64,000 nucleotides of DNA from Bacillota bacterium (GTDB lineage Bacteria; Bacillota; Clostridia; Lachnospirales; Lachnospiraceae): the NCBI GenBank assembly GCA_023420935.1, contig JAEZUR010000071.1:97086-161085 (forward strand), in the 5' to 3' direction. Below the pieces are notes generated by a model. It was not told the origin of the DNA, ran no database searches, and saw only the letters and a program-made list of their open reading frames with translations. The position numbers and the translations under genes were made by a program. The stretch's first letter is position 1. Each line of letters starts with the position of its first letter. Shown here one piece after another: positions 49,513 through 60,156 of the stretch.

Positions 49513-49547
49513 AAGAGCCGTTGATACAAATTGTATCAACGGCTCTT
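49513..49547. terminator. Bidirectional terminator after GH43
   Basis: 17-bp perfect stem, 49513-49529 with 49531-49547 (the actual loop opens a few pairs), between convergent genes. T-tracts are short. Confidence 0.75.
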
Positions 49548-49558
49548 GAATTTATCTG

Positions 49559-50497
49559 TTATGCTGTTGGTGCTGCTTCTGGTGATAATGGGCTATAATT
49601 AATTCGTACATCAATATCTTGATTGTAATTTCCGAAGTTCTTTCCGAAAATGGTTAAGCCACCGATGTGAACAGCGTTATCTGGTACTGCTAATTTGAAC
49701 TTAATTGTACTTCTGTAATCCAAATTAAAATCATTCAATGATACGTTTGAAATCTGAAGGCCATCTATAAAGGTTCCCTTTTTGTTGATTACAATTAGTT
49801 TGAGTAAACCATATTGGTTCCAGTTTGGAAGCCACCAATCAGGTGTAAATAATCCTCGTACATCTCCAAAGTCTCCAGGACTTGTCCAAGATCCTATCCA
49901 AGTATCATTCAGTGCAAAATGAATATCAGAAGGCCAAATATCGTTACTACCTGGTGCTTCGGAACTTAATTCGATGGATATGGTTATCTGATCTATCTTT
50001 TGTGCAAAAGGAAGGAAGTTGGGTATAACATATTCAACATAACCTCTTGTAAACCATAAGATGTCACTATTAAAACGGTCTGGATGTGCAAAGTATCTTG
50101 CGTCATCTACTTCACCAATTAATGCTTTTGGAGAGGCAAGACCACAAGTTGGAAATACTTGATAATCAGCATAATGACCAACTTTGATACTCGTTTCATA
50201 TATATTCTTATCTTCTTCCTTGGAATTCACTTCTATTAGTATTTTATCTAAGTGAACCATACATCTTTTTTGATTACCATGTCCGTTGGATTCATTGTCG
50301 ATGGTTATTAGTCCACAGTCTTCTAATTTTTTAATATGGCTGGTTAAAGCACCGTTGGTGATATTAAGGCTTGTTGCTAGTTCGTTCATGTTCATACCAT
50401 TATTAGCAAGAAGCAAATTAATAATTGCAATTCTAATGTCTGAACCGAGAGCTTTAAATATATCTAATCCTTCATCTAAATTCTTTATGTGTAACAT
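49559..50497 (-). CDS. ArsR-type HTH regulator with beta-rich C-terminal domain (paralog 1)
   Basis: A 312-residue protein. N-terminal ~95 residues form an ArsR-like winged helix (I-F-K-A-L-G-S-D-I-R-I-A-I-I-N-L-L...M-N-E-L-A-T-S-L-N-I-T-N-G-A-L-T-S-H-I-K-K-L). The C-terminal ~200 residues share S-D-I-H-F-A-L-N, W-x-S-P-G-D-F-G, G-x-F-T-P-x-W-W, N-Q-Y-G-L-L-K and G-T-F-I-D-G with the protein at 60157-61077. This part is probably a sugar-sensing beta-sandwich; that is inference. It faces the arabinan transporter operon divergently and the GH43 genes convergently. Confidence 0.8.
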   Translation of the reverse strand: MLHIKNLDEGLDIFKALGSDIRIAIINLLLANNGMNMNELATSLNITNGALTSHIKKLEDCGLITIDNESNGHGNQKRCMVHLDKILIEVNSKEEDKNIYETSIKVGHYADYQVFPTCGLASPKALIGEVDDARYFAHPDRFNSDILWFTRGYVEYVIPNFLPFAQKIDQITISIELSSEAPGSNDIWPSDIHFALNDTWIGSWTSPGDFGDVRGLFTPDWWLPNWNQYGLLKLIVINKKGTFIDGLQISNVSLNDFNLDYRSTIKFKLAVPDNAVHIGGLTIFGKNFGNYNQDIDVRINYSPLSPEAAPTA

Positions 50498-51078
50498 GGA
50501 GCCCTCCTTATCTAGAGTGTATAAAATATTAAAATAAGTATAACCTAGAGAAATAAAGAAATCAAGATAATTATTTTAATTGTATGTATAAATTAAAAAT
50601 AATATGTAAAAATGTCAACAAAACATATTATGTTAGTAAAAATGTATAGTTTGACAAAATATTCAGTTGACAAATAGTATAGTATTAATATATAATACAA
50701 AATATAGTTTAGAAAATAATAAAATAATTTAGAAAAGGAAAAGATAAAAGAAGAATACTTATTGTCTGACTATAAGGAAAAAGTATAATGAATAATAAAA
50801 TCTAAAATACTTTAAAATAATATTGACTAATAAATATGTAGGTTGTATAATATGTATTATAGAAAGTAATATAAAACATATAATATGTATATAATTCATA
50901 ATAAAACGATTAATTAAACGTACATAAAATTGAGGTTTACTAAAAAAGTTAACAAAAATGATGCGATATCGAATCAAGTGTTATGTGTTATAATGGTAAC
51001 AGTTGTTCAGATATAAATGCGATGTAATATTAACATTGTGAAACATGGAATCGTGATTCCAGAGAAGGAGGACAAAGA
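50498..51078. promoter_or_regulatory. Divergent promoter region, regulator 1 / ABC importer
   Basis: 581 bp, extremely AT-rich, no gene seen. Minus strand: TTGATT (plus 50560-50565)-N17-TATACT (plus 50537-50542) for the regulator. Just beyond it lies ATTTTAATT (50573-50581) and AATTAAAAAT (50591-50600), a possible operator. Plus strand: TTGACA at 50651 and 50667 with TATAAT at 50691-50696, and a nearer extended -10, TGT-TATAAT ending 50994. TGGAATCGTGATTCCA (51046-51061) is a 7-2-7 repeat beside the ribosome site. Confidence 0.6.
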
Positions 51079-52470
51079 ATGAAAAAGAGAAGTATGAAGT
51101 GGGTTGCATTACTTTTAGTAATGGCAATGAGTATGAGCACATTATGGGGATGTGGAGGAAAGAGCAGTAACACAAGTGGTAATGCAGGTGCAACTGAGGA
51201 TGCTGCAGCTACTGAGCCAGCTGAAGAAAAACAAGTGTTAGATGCTGGTGCGGGTGAAAACGCAACTGAATTAAGCTACTGGACATTCGTTGATTTACAC
51301 GGAAAACATTTTGAAAAAATGTTAGGACTTTGGAATGAAGCAAATCCAGACAGACAGATTAAGTTAAATGTAACTGTTATGCCTTATGATGATATGCATA
51401 ACAAATTATTAATCGCAGTGCAAACAGGAACAGGTGCTCCTGATATTTCAGATATCGAGCTTGGTAGATTCCCAGATTTCTTAGCTGGTGATGATGTACC
51501 ACTTGAATCATTAGATGACGTAGTTGCTCCTTACAAAGATTCCTTAGTTCAAGCTCGTCTTGATATCTATAGTAAAGATGGTCATGTATATGGCGCTCCA
51601 ACTCACGTAGGTGGATCTGTTGCTTTCTATAATACTGAAATTTTAGAAGCTGCAGGAGTTGATTATACAACAATTAAAACTTGGGAAGATTTCAAACAAG
51701 CAGGAATCCAGGTTTATGAGAAAACTGGTAAATACATGGGTACAGCAGATACAAGTGCAACTTGGGAGCTATCTATGCTTTTAGCTCAACAAGGATCTGA
51801 CTTTACTGATGCAGATGGAAAACCACAGGTTAACACTCCTGAAATGATAAAAGCAGTAACAATGTTAAAAGACTTACAAGATAACAATGTAATTGCAACA
51901 ATTCCTGGTGGACAGCCGGATACAGAAGAAGCAAAAGGCGAATACAACCAAGGTAACTATGCTTGTGCATTAATGCCATTATGGTTTATGTCAAGATATA
52001 CTAACGAAATCACAGATTTAAATGGTAAAATCGCAATCGCTCCACTTCCAGTATTTGAAGAAGGACAGCCAAGATCCGTAGGTTTAGGTGGAACAGGTAC
52101 TGTAGTAACGAAGACTGCAAAAGATGTACAGTTAGCAAAAGATTTCTTAGCATTTGCTAAATTATCTGAGCAAGCAAATGTTGAAATCTGGAATACATTA
52201 GGATTTGACCCATGTAATATGAAAGTATGGGAAATGAAAGATGTAACTCATAATCCAGAAAATGAATTCGTTAAATACTTCAAAACCAATCCTTTTGATG
52301 TATTAAATGAAGTAAAAGACGAGATTAAAGCAATTAAATCTACTCAAGGTTCACCAACAATCAATAATATCCTTTGTACAGTAACATTAAATGCAATTTT
52401 TGAAGACGGTCAAGATATTGAAGAAGCTTTAAATGAAGCACAGGATTCTATTACACAAGAATTAGAATAG
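51079..52470 (+). CDS. ABC sugar-binding lipoprotein (CUT1 type)
   Basis: A 463-residue family-1 extracellular solute-binding protein. Signal peptide with lipidated Cys25 (L-W-G-C-G), Ala/Glu-rich linker, then E-L-S-Y-W-T-F-V-D-L-H-G and the P-D-I-S-D-I-E-L-G-R-F-P and G-A-P-T-H-V-G-G-S-V-A-F-Y-N motifs of oligosaccharide binders. By position among arabinan enzymes it probably binds arabino-oligosaccharides. AAGGAGG before ATG. Followed by a stable hairpin, then two permease genes. Confidence 0.9.
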   Translation: MKKRSMKWVALLLVMAMSMSTLWGCGGKSSNTSGNAGATEDAAATEPAEEKQVLDAGAGENATELSYWTFVDLHGKHFEKMLGLWNEANPDRQIKLNVTVMPYDDMHNKLLIAVQTGTGAPDISDIELGRFPDFLAGDDVPLESLDDVVAPYKDSLVQARLDIYSKDGHVYGAPTHVGGSVAFYNTEILEAAGVDYTTIKTWEDFKQAGIQVYEKTGKYMGTADTSATWELSMLLAQQGSDFTDADGKPQVNTPEMIKAVTMLKDLQDNNVIATIPGGQPDTEEAKGEYNQGNYACALMPLWFMSRYTNEITDLNGKIAIAPLPVFEEGQPRSVGLGGTGTVVTKTAKDVQLAKDFLAFAKLSEQANVEIWNTLGFDPCNMKVWEMKDVTHNPENEFVKYFKTNPFDVLNEVKDEIKAIKSTQGSPTINNILCTVTLNAIFEDGQDIEEALNEAQDSITQELE

Positions 52471-52493
52471 TCTTTGCAAATATAATGAAATGA

Positions 52494-52540
52494 CAACTGC
52501 CATATATGCGATAGGTTATCAATCCGATATATGGCAGTTG
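52494..52540 (+). terminator. Hairpin between binding protein and permease genes
   Basis: Perfect 14-bp stem, 52494-52507 with 52527-52540, without a T-tract. More likely an mRNA-stabilising or partial attenuating hairpin than a full terminator. Confidence 0.6.
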
Positions 52541-52581
52541 CTATATCAAGACATATTTGAATAGAAGGAGAGGAATAGACT

Positions 52582-53478
52582 ATGTTTAAGAAGTTTTTGC
52601 ATTCACAGAAAGTGGCACCGTATGTGTTTATCCTGCCATTTATTATTGTTTTTTTAGTATTTTGGCTATATCCCCTATCCAATTCTGTACTTATGAGTTT
52701 TCAAGAAAGACTCTTGGGGCAGGATCCAAAGTGGAAAGGAACAGGTAATTATACAAAACTGTTAGGAGACAAAGTTTTTATAAAAGCAATTTTGAATAGT
52801 GTTGTGTATATGGTATGGACTATCATTTTATTAATACCATTCCCTATGTTATTTGCTTGTTTAATAAATAGTAAAGTTATGTGGGGGAGAGAATTTTTTA
52901 AGTCTTCATTTTTCCTACCTGCATTAACATCAGTCGTAGTTGCAGGAACTATTTTCCGCTTGATCTTCGGGGAAATGGAAGGCTCCTTAATGAATAGTAT
53001 TTTATCTACCTTTGGTATTGGGCCATTTAAATACTTAAAAGATCAGACATTAAGTAGAATTGCTTTGCTTGCATTAGCATGCTGGAGATGGACGGGAGTG
53101 AATATGCTCTACTTCCTATCTGGATTAAAAGGTATCGATACGGAATATTATGAAGCGGCTTCTATCGATGGTGCTTCAGCGAGACAGAAATTTTCATTTA
53201 TTACAATGCCATTATTAAAACCAACAACTGTTTACGTTGTAACTATTAGTATTTATGCAGGTTTATCAATGTTTACAGAAAGTTTAATGTTGTTTAATGG
53301 AAATAATTCACCGAAAAATATTGGTCTAACAATCGTTGGATATTTATATAGACAGGGTATTGAAAAGAATAAACTTGGCTATGCAGCTACAGTTGGTATT
53401 GTTCTTTTGGCTGTCACTATGATTATTAACTTAACACAGCTAGCGTTTACGGGAATGTTTAAGAAGGAGGAAGACTAA
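52582..53478 (+). CDS. ABC sugar permease (MalF/LacF type)
   Basis: A 298-residue membrane protein with six membrane segments and the EAA loop E-Y-Y-E-A-A-S-I-D-G-A-S-A-R-Q-K-F-S-F-I-T-M-P-L. First of a permease pair; the second starts one base after its stop. AAGGAGAGG before ATG. No ATPase gene is in the operon, so a shared MsmK-type ATPase elsewhere is expected. Confidence 0.93.
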   Translation: MFKKFLHSQKVAPYVFILPFIIVFLVFWLYPLSNSVLMSFQERLLGQDPKWKGTGNYTKLLGDKVFIKAILNSVVYMVWTIILLIPFPMLFACLINSKVMWGREFFKSSFFLPALTSVVVAGTIFRLIFGEMEGSLMNSILSTFGIGPFKYLKDQTLSRIALLALACWRWTGVNMLYFLSGLKGIDTEYYEAASIDGASARQKFSFITMPLLKPTTVYVVTISIYAGLSMFTESLMLFNGNNSPKNIGLTIVGYLYRQGIEKNKLGYAATVGIVLLAVTMIINLTQLAFTGMFKKEED

Positions 53479-53479
53479 T

Positions 53480-54340
53480 ATGAGTAAAGCCAGTAATATC
53501 GTTGGAAAGAAAAAAGGAATTGCGCTTCGTATCTTCCTGCTTGTTTTCTTCCTTATATTATTTGTAATTATAATGCTTCCGTTCTATGCAGTAACGTTAG
53601 CATCATTCAAACCAGGTGAAGACTTAATTCGATATGGTTTGAATCTTAGGTTTGACTTGAATGTAATGAGCTTTAAAAATTTCCATTTTCTATTTACTGG
53701 GGATCATGATTACTTTACATGGTTCTGGAACAGTATGATATTGACTGTGGTTCAGGTCTCGTTAACGTTGTTTGTAAGTGCATTTGTAGCATATGGATTT
53801 GCTGCTTATGAGTTTAAGGGTAAGAATATTTTGTTTGTATGTGTATTGTTAATTATGATGGTACCATTTGAAATCTTACTTCTTCCTTTATACACACTTG
53901 TTTTTGATCTGCATTTAATGAATAGCTATGCAGCAATTATACTGCCTGGTATTGCCAATGCTTCGACTATTTTCTTCTTTCGACAGTATTTGAGAGGAAT
54001 TCCGAAAGCCATTAGTGATGCGGGACGTGTAGATGGAGCAACGGAATATGGTATCTTCTTCCGTCTTGTGCTTCCTATTATGAAACCATCTTTTGCTGCA
54101 ATGGGTATTTTAAATGGTATGGGAAGCTGGAATAACCTATTGTGGCCGTTTATGGTATTAGGTGATGAAAATAAGTATACCTTACCAATTGGTCTGAAAA
54201 CATTATTAACACCTTATGGTAATAATTATGATTTACTTATTGTCGGATCTTTCTTTGCGATATTGCCAATCTTTATTCTATTTTTATGCTTCCAAAAGTA
54301 CTTTATTGATGGTATGACAGCAGGAGCAGTAAAAGGCTAA
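53480..54340 (+). CDS. ABC sugar permease (MalG type)
   Basis: A 286-residue protein with six membrane segments and EAA loop A-I-S-D-A-G-R-V-D-G-A-T-E-Y-G-I-F-F-R-L-V-L-P. The ATG lies immediately after the previous stop, preceded by AAGGAGG inside the previous gene. Partner of the preceding permease. Confidence 0.93.
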   Translation: MSKASNIVGKKKGIALRIFLLVFFLILFVIIMLPFYAVTLASFKPGEDLIRYGLNLRFDLNVMSFKNFHFLFTGDHDYFTWFWNSMILTVVQVSLTLFVSAFVAYGFAAYEFKGKNILFVCVLLIMMVPFEILLLPLYTLVFDLHLMNSYAAIILPGIANASTIFFFRQYLRGIPKAISDAGRVDGATEYGIFFRLVLPIMKPSFAAMGILNGMGSWNNLLWPFMVLGDENKYTLPIGLKTLLTPYGNNYDLLIVGSFFAILPIFILFLCFQKYFIDGMTAGAVKG

Positions 54341-54369
54341 GAAGTTTTGACTAGAAGGCGGAGGGGCTA

Positions 54370-56478
54370 ATGTTAAAGCGAAAGAGAAAACGTGGCAAAG
54401 AATTAAGTCAGCGGGATTTGGTGAAAAAGAAGAAGCTACCAACTACAGGGATTAAATTTACCTTGGTTAGCGCATTCTTGATACCAGTAGCATTTATTAT
54501 AATACTCGGAACGGTTTCGTATCTAAAATCGTCAGGAAGTATTAATTCTACATACATCTCATCAACCAAAACAAGTCTTGAAATGGTTGGGGGATATCTG
54601 GAGTTAGCCATGGATGGGGTATACGGAAAAGCAAATCAGTTAAATTCAGATACTACCATAAGCGGTTATTATTCTGGAAAGTTTTCCGGTGATACCAAAC
54701 TGGAAAAGAATAGTCAGAGAGAAATTATTAATAATATTAAGCAATTATCTGCGACAGATAAATTTATCTACGCAATCCATCTTTTTGGTGAAAACGGGGC
54801 AGCGGTATCTTCTACCTCTACTGGTTCTTTGGGTAAAGAGTGGTATTCTGAGTTTGAAGCATCTGAGGATGGGCAGGAATATCTGGCGTCTAGTGATAAG
54901 ATATCTTGGATAGGAACACATGAATACATAGATCAGAAAAAAGCTATAGATAATGCAGATTATTGTTTGTCCATGATTCGAGAAATATTAAATAAGAAGA
55001 GTAAAAGAGTAGGTTATATTGTTGTTGATGTTAAGATGGATTTTATAAAAGAGATATTGGCCAAAATGAATCTGCCAAAGGGTAGTGTAGTTGGATTTAT
55101 TACTGGAGATGGTAGAGAGATCTTAAGTGGCGATGCGCCAAAGGGTTTTAGCTTTTTAGGTGAAAAGTATTTTATCAAAGCTCAGGAAGAGAAAGATGTC
55201 TATGGTAGTAAATATATCACTTATGGTGGTGAGAAATACCTTTATCAATATACGAAATTAACACGTGGCAATATTGTTGTTTGTTCCATGATACCTGAAA
55301 ATATTATTGAAAAGCAGTCAGAAGCTGTTAAGTTACTTACCATAGTGATTGTGCTGTTAGCGGCATCCATAGCGGTGGTGGTTGGAACATGGATAGCTTC
55401 CGGCATTGGTAAAGCAATTCATGACACCAATCATGTGCTGAAACAAGTGGCGGATGGTAATCTGAATGTGGGTATTACGGTAAAGAGAAAAGATGAGTTC
55501 CATATTCTTGCCAAAGGTATACTGACCATGCTTGATAGTATGAAAATGTTAATTCGCAAAATGACAGGGGTAAGTGCAACTATTTCGGTTTCATCTAAGA
55601 ACGTTGCGGATAATTCGCAAGTACTATTGGATGCAACTCGAAATATAACTCAGTCAGTTGATGATATGGAGCAAGCGATTAATCAGCAAGCGGAAGATTC
55701 TAGTAATTGTCTTGATCAGATGTCAAGTTTATCAGAACAGATTAACAATGTATACACCAATGCAAGTGAAATTGGCAATATAGCAAAAGATGCAAAGAAT
55801 ATTGTTGGTCAAGGGATTGGTGTGGTTGAAGACTTAAGCAAGAAAGTAAATGATACCACCCAAATTACCGAGAATATCGTTCAAGTCATAAAAGTATTGG
55901 AAGTGGACTCTAAATCTATTGCAGGAATTGTAGATGCAATTAATGCAATAGCCGAACAGACCAATTTATTGTCCTTAAATGCTTCTATTGAAGCAGCTAG
56001 GGCTGGTGCAGCAGGACGTGGATTTTCTGTCGTTGCAGATGAGATACGAAAACTTGCTGATCAATCAAGAGAAGCATCTGGGCAGATACAGATAATTATT
56101 GAGAAGATACAGAATCAAACAAAAACAGCTGCGACACTAGCGGGGAAAACAGATGAAGTAGTAAATTCTCAGGAAAAAGCATTACATAGTACAATTGGTG
56201 CATTCCATAATATTGATGGGCAAGTAGAAAATCTAGTTTCTAAATTGGAAAAAATAAGTGAAGGAATGAAAGAAATAGAACAAGCAAAAGATAACACATT
56301 AGGTGCAGTAGAGAGTATGTCAGCAACAGCAGAAGAATCGGCAGCCGCAATCGAAGAGTTAGGAGCTACAACCAAAAAGCAAGTAGCAGCGGTGGAAGCT
56401 TTAAATCAGGCAGCTAACATGCTTCAAGCAGATGCGGAGAATCTGGAGGATACTGTCCTGGTATTTAAGATTGATTAG
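54370..56478 (+). CDS. Methyl-accepting chemotaxis protein
   Basis: A 702-residue chemoreceptor. Membrane helices at ~27-50 and ~315-340 flank a ~260-residue extracellular sensor that looks like a Cache-type domain ([12 protein letters not shown]...). HAMP follows, then the signalling hairpin with the tip [23 protein letters not shown] and [19 protein letters not shown] before ATG. Only 29 bp after the permease gene and 64 bp before abfA, so it belongs to the arabinan operon; a sensor for arabino-oligosaccharides is the likely role. Confidence 0.92.
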   Translation: MLKRKRKRGKELSQRDLVKKKKLPTTGIKFTLVSAFLIPVAFIIILGTVSYLKSSGSINSTYISSTKTSLEMVGGYLELAMDGVYGKANQLNSDTTISGYYSGKFSGDTKLEKNSQREIINNIKQLSATDKFIYAIHLFGENGAAVSSTSTGSLGKEWYSEFEASEDGQEYLASSDKISWIGTHEYIDQKKAIDNADYCLSMIREILNKKSKRVGYIVVDVKMDFIKEILAKMNLPKGSVVGFITGDGREILSGDAPKGFSFLGEKYFIKAQEEKDVYGSKYITYGGEKYLYQYTKLTRGNIVVCSMIPENIIEKQSEAVKLLTIVIVLLAASIAVVVGTWIASGIGKAIHDTNHVLKQVADGNLNVGITVKRKDEFHILAKGILTMLDSMKMLIRKMTGVSATISVSSKNVADNSQVLLDATRNITQSVDDMEQAINQQAEDSSNCLDQMSSLSEQINNVYTNASEIGNIAKDAKNIVGQGIGVVEDLSKKVNDTTQITENIVQVIKVLEVDSKSIAGIVDAINAIAEQTNLLSLNASIEAARAGAAGRGFSVVADEIRKLADQSREASGQIQIIIEKIQNQTKTAATLAGKTDEVVNSQEKALHSTIGAFHNIDGQVENLVSKLEKISEGMKEIEQAKDNTLGAVESMSATAEESAAAIEELGATTKKQVAAVEALNQAANMLQADAENLEDTVLVFKID

Positions 56479-56509
56479 TTTATAAAGTGGGAAGCGAGAC
56501 AGTGAATAG

Positions 56510-58060
<1,551 letters not shown>

Positions 58061-58100
58061 TTAAATACTTTTTTAGTATTTATAAAACTCTCTTTCTAAA

Positions 58101-58143
58101 AAAGAACTGTTGTTAAAGGGAAAACCTTTACAACAGTTCTTTT
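58101..58143 (+). terminator. Terminator after abfA
   Basis: About 18-bp stem with one bulged T, 58101-58119 with 58125-58143, ending TTTT. Confidence 0.8.
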
Positions 58144-58193
58144 GCATTATTGCAGTTCGAATATTAGAGAAAGAAGAAAAGCCTAGTAGTAAA

Positions 58194-58448
58194 TTACCAG
58201 GCTTTTTCTATGTTTGGACAATAATTTTTAGAGATGACTGCTCGCAGTTCTACAAAACATCCGCAGATTGTACACATACCACTAGTTAAGTGATCGCATT
58301 GTTTGCATAGTTGTAAGCGTCTTTCATATTCAGCATCGTCAACCTTAATATCTGGGTCGAGTCGCTCTATATAAGAATAAAGATTATTAAAATAATCAGC
58401 TTCTGAAGTTTCTTTTAATAGACACTTTTTGCATATCCGTTGCGTCAT
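58194..58448 (-). CDS. Small Cys-rich protein (zinc-ribbon-like)
   Basis: An 84-residue protein with eight to nine cysteines: C-K-K-C near the start, then L-C-K-Q-C-D-H, C-T-I-C-G-C-F and a late N-Y-C-P. The H-L-T-S-G-M-C-T-I-C-G-C-F-V-E-L-R-A stretch resembles small clostridial zinc-ribbon proteins (DUF6171-like; from memory, not searched). It begins one base after the stop of the GH51 gene, so it is translated from that transcript. Function unknown. Confidence 0.7.
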   Translation of the reverse strand: MTQRICKKCLLKETSEADYFNNLYSYIERLDPDIKVDDAEYERRLQLCKQCDHLTSGMCTICGCFVELRAVISKNYCPNIEKAW

Positions 58449-58449
58449 A

Positions 58450-59952
58450 TTATTCTAAAATAAGGTGCATAACGCTGCAAGCAGGAATATTGAATGAAAT
58501 ACCTTTATCTGTAATGGTAATATCGGAAAATTCTGCAGGTTTTACAGTATCAGGAGTATCAAATGTATTCATTGCATGCATTTCATTGGTCAATATAGTA
58601 GCAGTAGCTGATTGAATCTTTTTCTCAGTAATAACGCAATCAATTGGATAAGAATCAGTAATGGAAAGATTATTTAGGGTGATATGAATCTTGCCTTGAT
58701 CATCCATAGAAACAGATTCGTATAAATTTGGCACCATATAGTCATCTTCAAGACCGATTTTTTCTGTTTCTACATAACTTTCTAATAAAGTAGCGTCTTG
58801 ATGTGATTGATACATATGGAATACATGATAAGTTGGAGTAAGAACCATCTTTTCGCCTTCTGTTAAGATAACGGATTGCAATACGTTTACTAACTGAGCA
58901 ATGTTTGCCATCTTAACACGGTCACAATTTTTATTAAACAAATTAAGATTAATACCTGCAACTAGAGCATCACGCATGGTGTTCTGCTGATATAAAAATC
59001 CTGGATTCGTTCCTGGTTCCACTTGGAACCATGTTCCCCACTCATCTACGATCATACCAATTTTCTTTTCTGGATCATATTGATCCATAAGTGCGCCATG
59101 TCTGGCAATTAGAGTCTCCATGTATAGGGTACTATTTAGTGTTTTATACCACATTTTATCGTCGAATTCGGTAGCACTTGCTTTTGGCTCCCATCCGTTT
59201 GGAAGAGTATAATAGTGAAGGGATAATCCGTCCATAAATCCGTGGAATTGTGGTTGAGTATGGTCATGAGTAGTCTTTAATACATCTTCAGTCCAGTGGT
59301 AGTCATCTCCATTTGCGCCACAAGCGATTTTACTAATACTTTGTTCGGAGTTATAATTTCTAACATAAGTCTGATATCTTCGGTATTCGTTGGCATAATA
59401 CTCAGGGGTCATATTACCACCACATCCCCAATTTTCATTTCCTACTCCAAAAAATTTAACCTTCCAAGCTTCTGGATGACCGTTTTTGGCACGGAGATCC
59501 GCCATAGGAGATACCCCTTCAAAAGTTAAGTATTCCACCCACTCTGACATTTCTTGAACGGTTCCGCTTCCTAAATTACCATTAATGTAAACTTCGCAAC
59601 CTAATTGCTCACATAATTCCATAAACTCATGTGTTCCAAAACTATTATCTTCAACAACACCACCCCAATGGGTATTGATCATTTTTTTACGTGTTTCCTT
59701 TGGACCAATTCCATCTCTCCAATGATATTCGTCGGCAAAACATCCGCCTGGCCATCTTAGTACTGGAATTTTCATTTCCTTCAGTGCGTGTACCACGTCA
59801 TTTCTCATTCCGTTGGTATTAGGTATTGGGGAATCTTCTCCTACATAAAGACCTTCATAGATACATCTTCCCAAGTGCTCTGAAAAGTGTCCATATATTT
59901 CTTTGTTAATATGCCCCTTTTTGTTTGCTGCATTTACAAATAACTTTGCCAT
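58450..59952 (-). CDS. GH51 alpha-L-arabinofuranosidase (AbfB/Xsa-like)
   Basis: A 500-residue enzyme of the second GH51 branch: [32 protein letters not shown]. Acid/base Glu173 in G-V-G-N-E-N-W-G and nucleophile Glu304 in V-D-E-W-G-T-W. No signal peptide. It complements AbfA, probably with different linkage or oligomer preference. AAGGAGG before ATG. Divergent from the regulator gene at 60157, with an operator-like repeat over its promoter region. Confidence 0.93.
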   Translation of the reverse strand: MAKLFVNAANKKGHINKEIYGHFSEHLGRCIYEGLYVGEDSPIPNTNGMRNDVVHALKEMKIPVLRWPGGCFADEYHWRDGIGPKETRKKMINTHWGGVVEDNSFGTHEFMELCEQLGCEVYINGNLGSGTVQEMSEWVEYLTFEGVSPMADLRAKNGHPEAWKVKFFGVGNENWGCGGNMTPEYYANEYRRYQTYVRNYNSEQSISKIACGANGDDYHWTEDVLKTTHDHTQPQFHGFMDGLSLHYYTLPNGWEPKASATEFDDKMWYKTLNSTLYMETLIARHGALMDQYDPEKKIGMIVDEWGTWFQVEPGTNPGFLYQQNTMRDALVAGINLNLFNKNCDRVKMANIAQLVNVLQSVILTEGEKMVLTPTYHVFHMYQSHQDATLLESYVETEKIGLEDDYMVPNLYESVSMDDQGKIHITLNNLSITDSYPIDCVITEKKIQSATATILTNEMHAMNTFDTPDTVKPAEFSDITITDKGISFNIPACSVMHLILE

Positions 59953-59976
59953 TGTAAACCTCCTTAAATGATATGT

Positions 59977-60002
59977 AATATTTAAGTAAAAACTTAAATA
60001 TT
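59977..60002. promoter_or_regulatory. Operator candidate 1 (11-4-11 inverted repeat)
   Basis: AATATTTAAGT (59977-59987), AAAA, ACTTAAATATT (59992-60002): a perfect repeat between the GH51 promoter (minus-strand TTGACT at plus 60049-60054, N17, TAAAAT at plus 60026-60031) and its ribosome site. Confidence 0.75.
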
Positions 60003-60087
60003 ATAGTTTTAACTTCTATAATTACATTTTAGCTATTTTACATAGTTTAGTCAATATATAAAGTTAAATATTTTAGATAAATATTTA

Positions 60088-60111
60088 TTATTTAAGTATT
60101 GACTTAAATAA
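60088..60111. promoter_or_regulatory. Operator candidate 2 (10-4-10 inverted repeat)
   Basis: TTATTTAAGT (60088-60097), ATTG, ACTTAAATAA (60102-60111). It shares the core TTTAAGT-N4-ACTTAAA with operator 1 and overlaps the -35 box TTGACT (60099-60104) of the regulator gene. Confidence 0.75.
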
Positions 60112-60128
60112 ATGAATTTGTTTATAAT
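60099..60128 (+). promoter_or_regulatory. Promoter of regulator paralog 2
   Basis: TTGACT at 60099-60104, 18-bp spacer, TATAAT at 60123-60128. An ATG at 60112 lies between these boxes and therefore cannot be the start codon. Confidence 0.75.
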
Positions 60129-60156
60129 TAGATATATTATAGAAAGGGGACATGAT

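Noticed and set aside
51377..51673. 98-residue antisense frame in the binding-protein gene
   Set aside because: Shadow of the real gene: composition is Leu/His/Tyr-rich, with no ribosome site and no recognisable motif.
60112..60156. Start codon at 60112 for the regulator gene
   Set aside because: It lies between the -35 and -10 boxes of the gene's own promoter and has no ribosome site; ATG 60157 fits.
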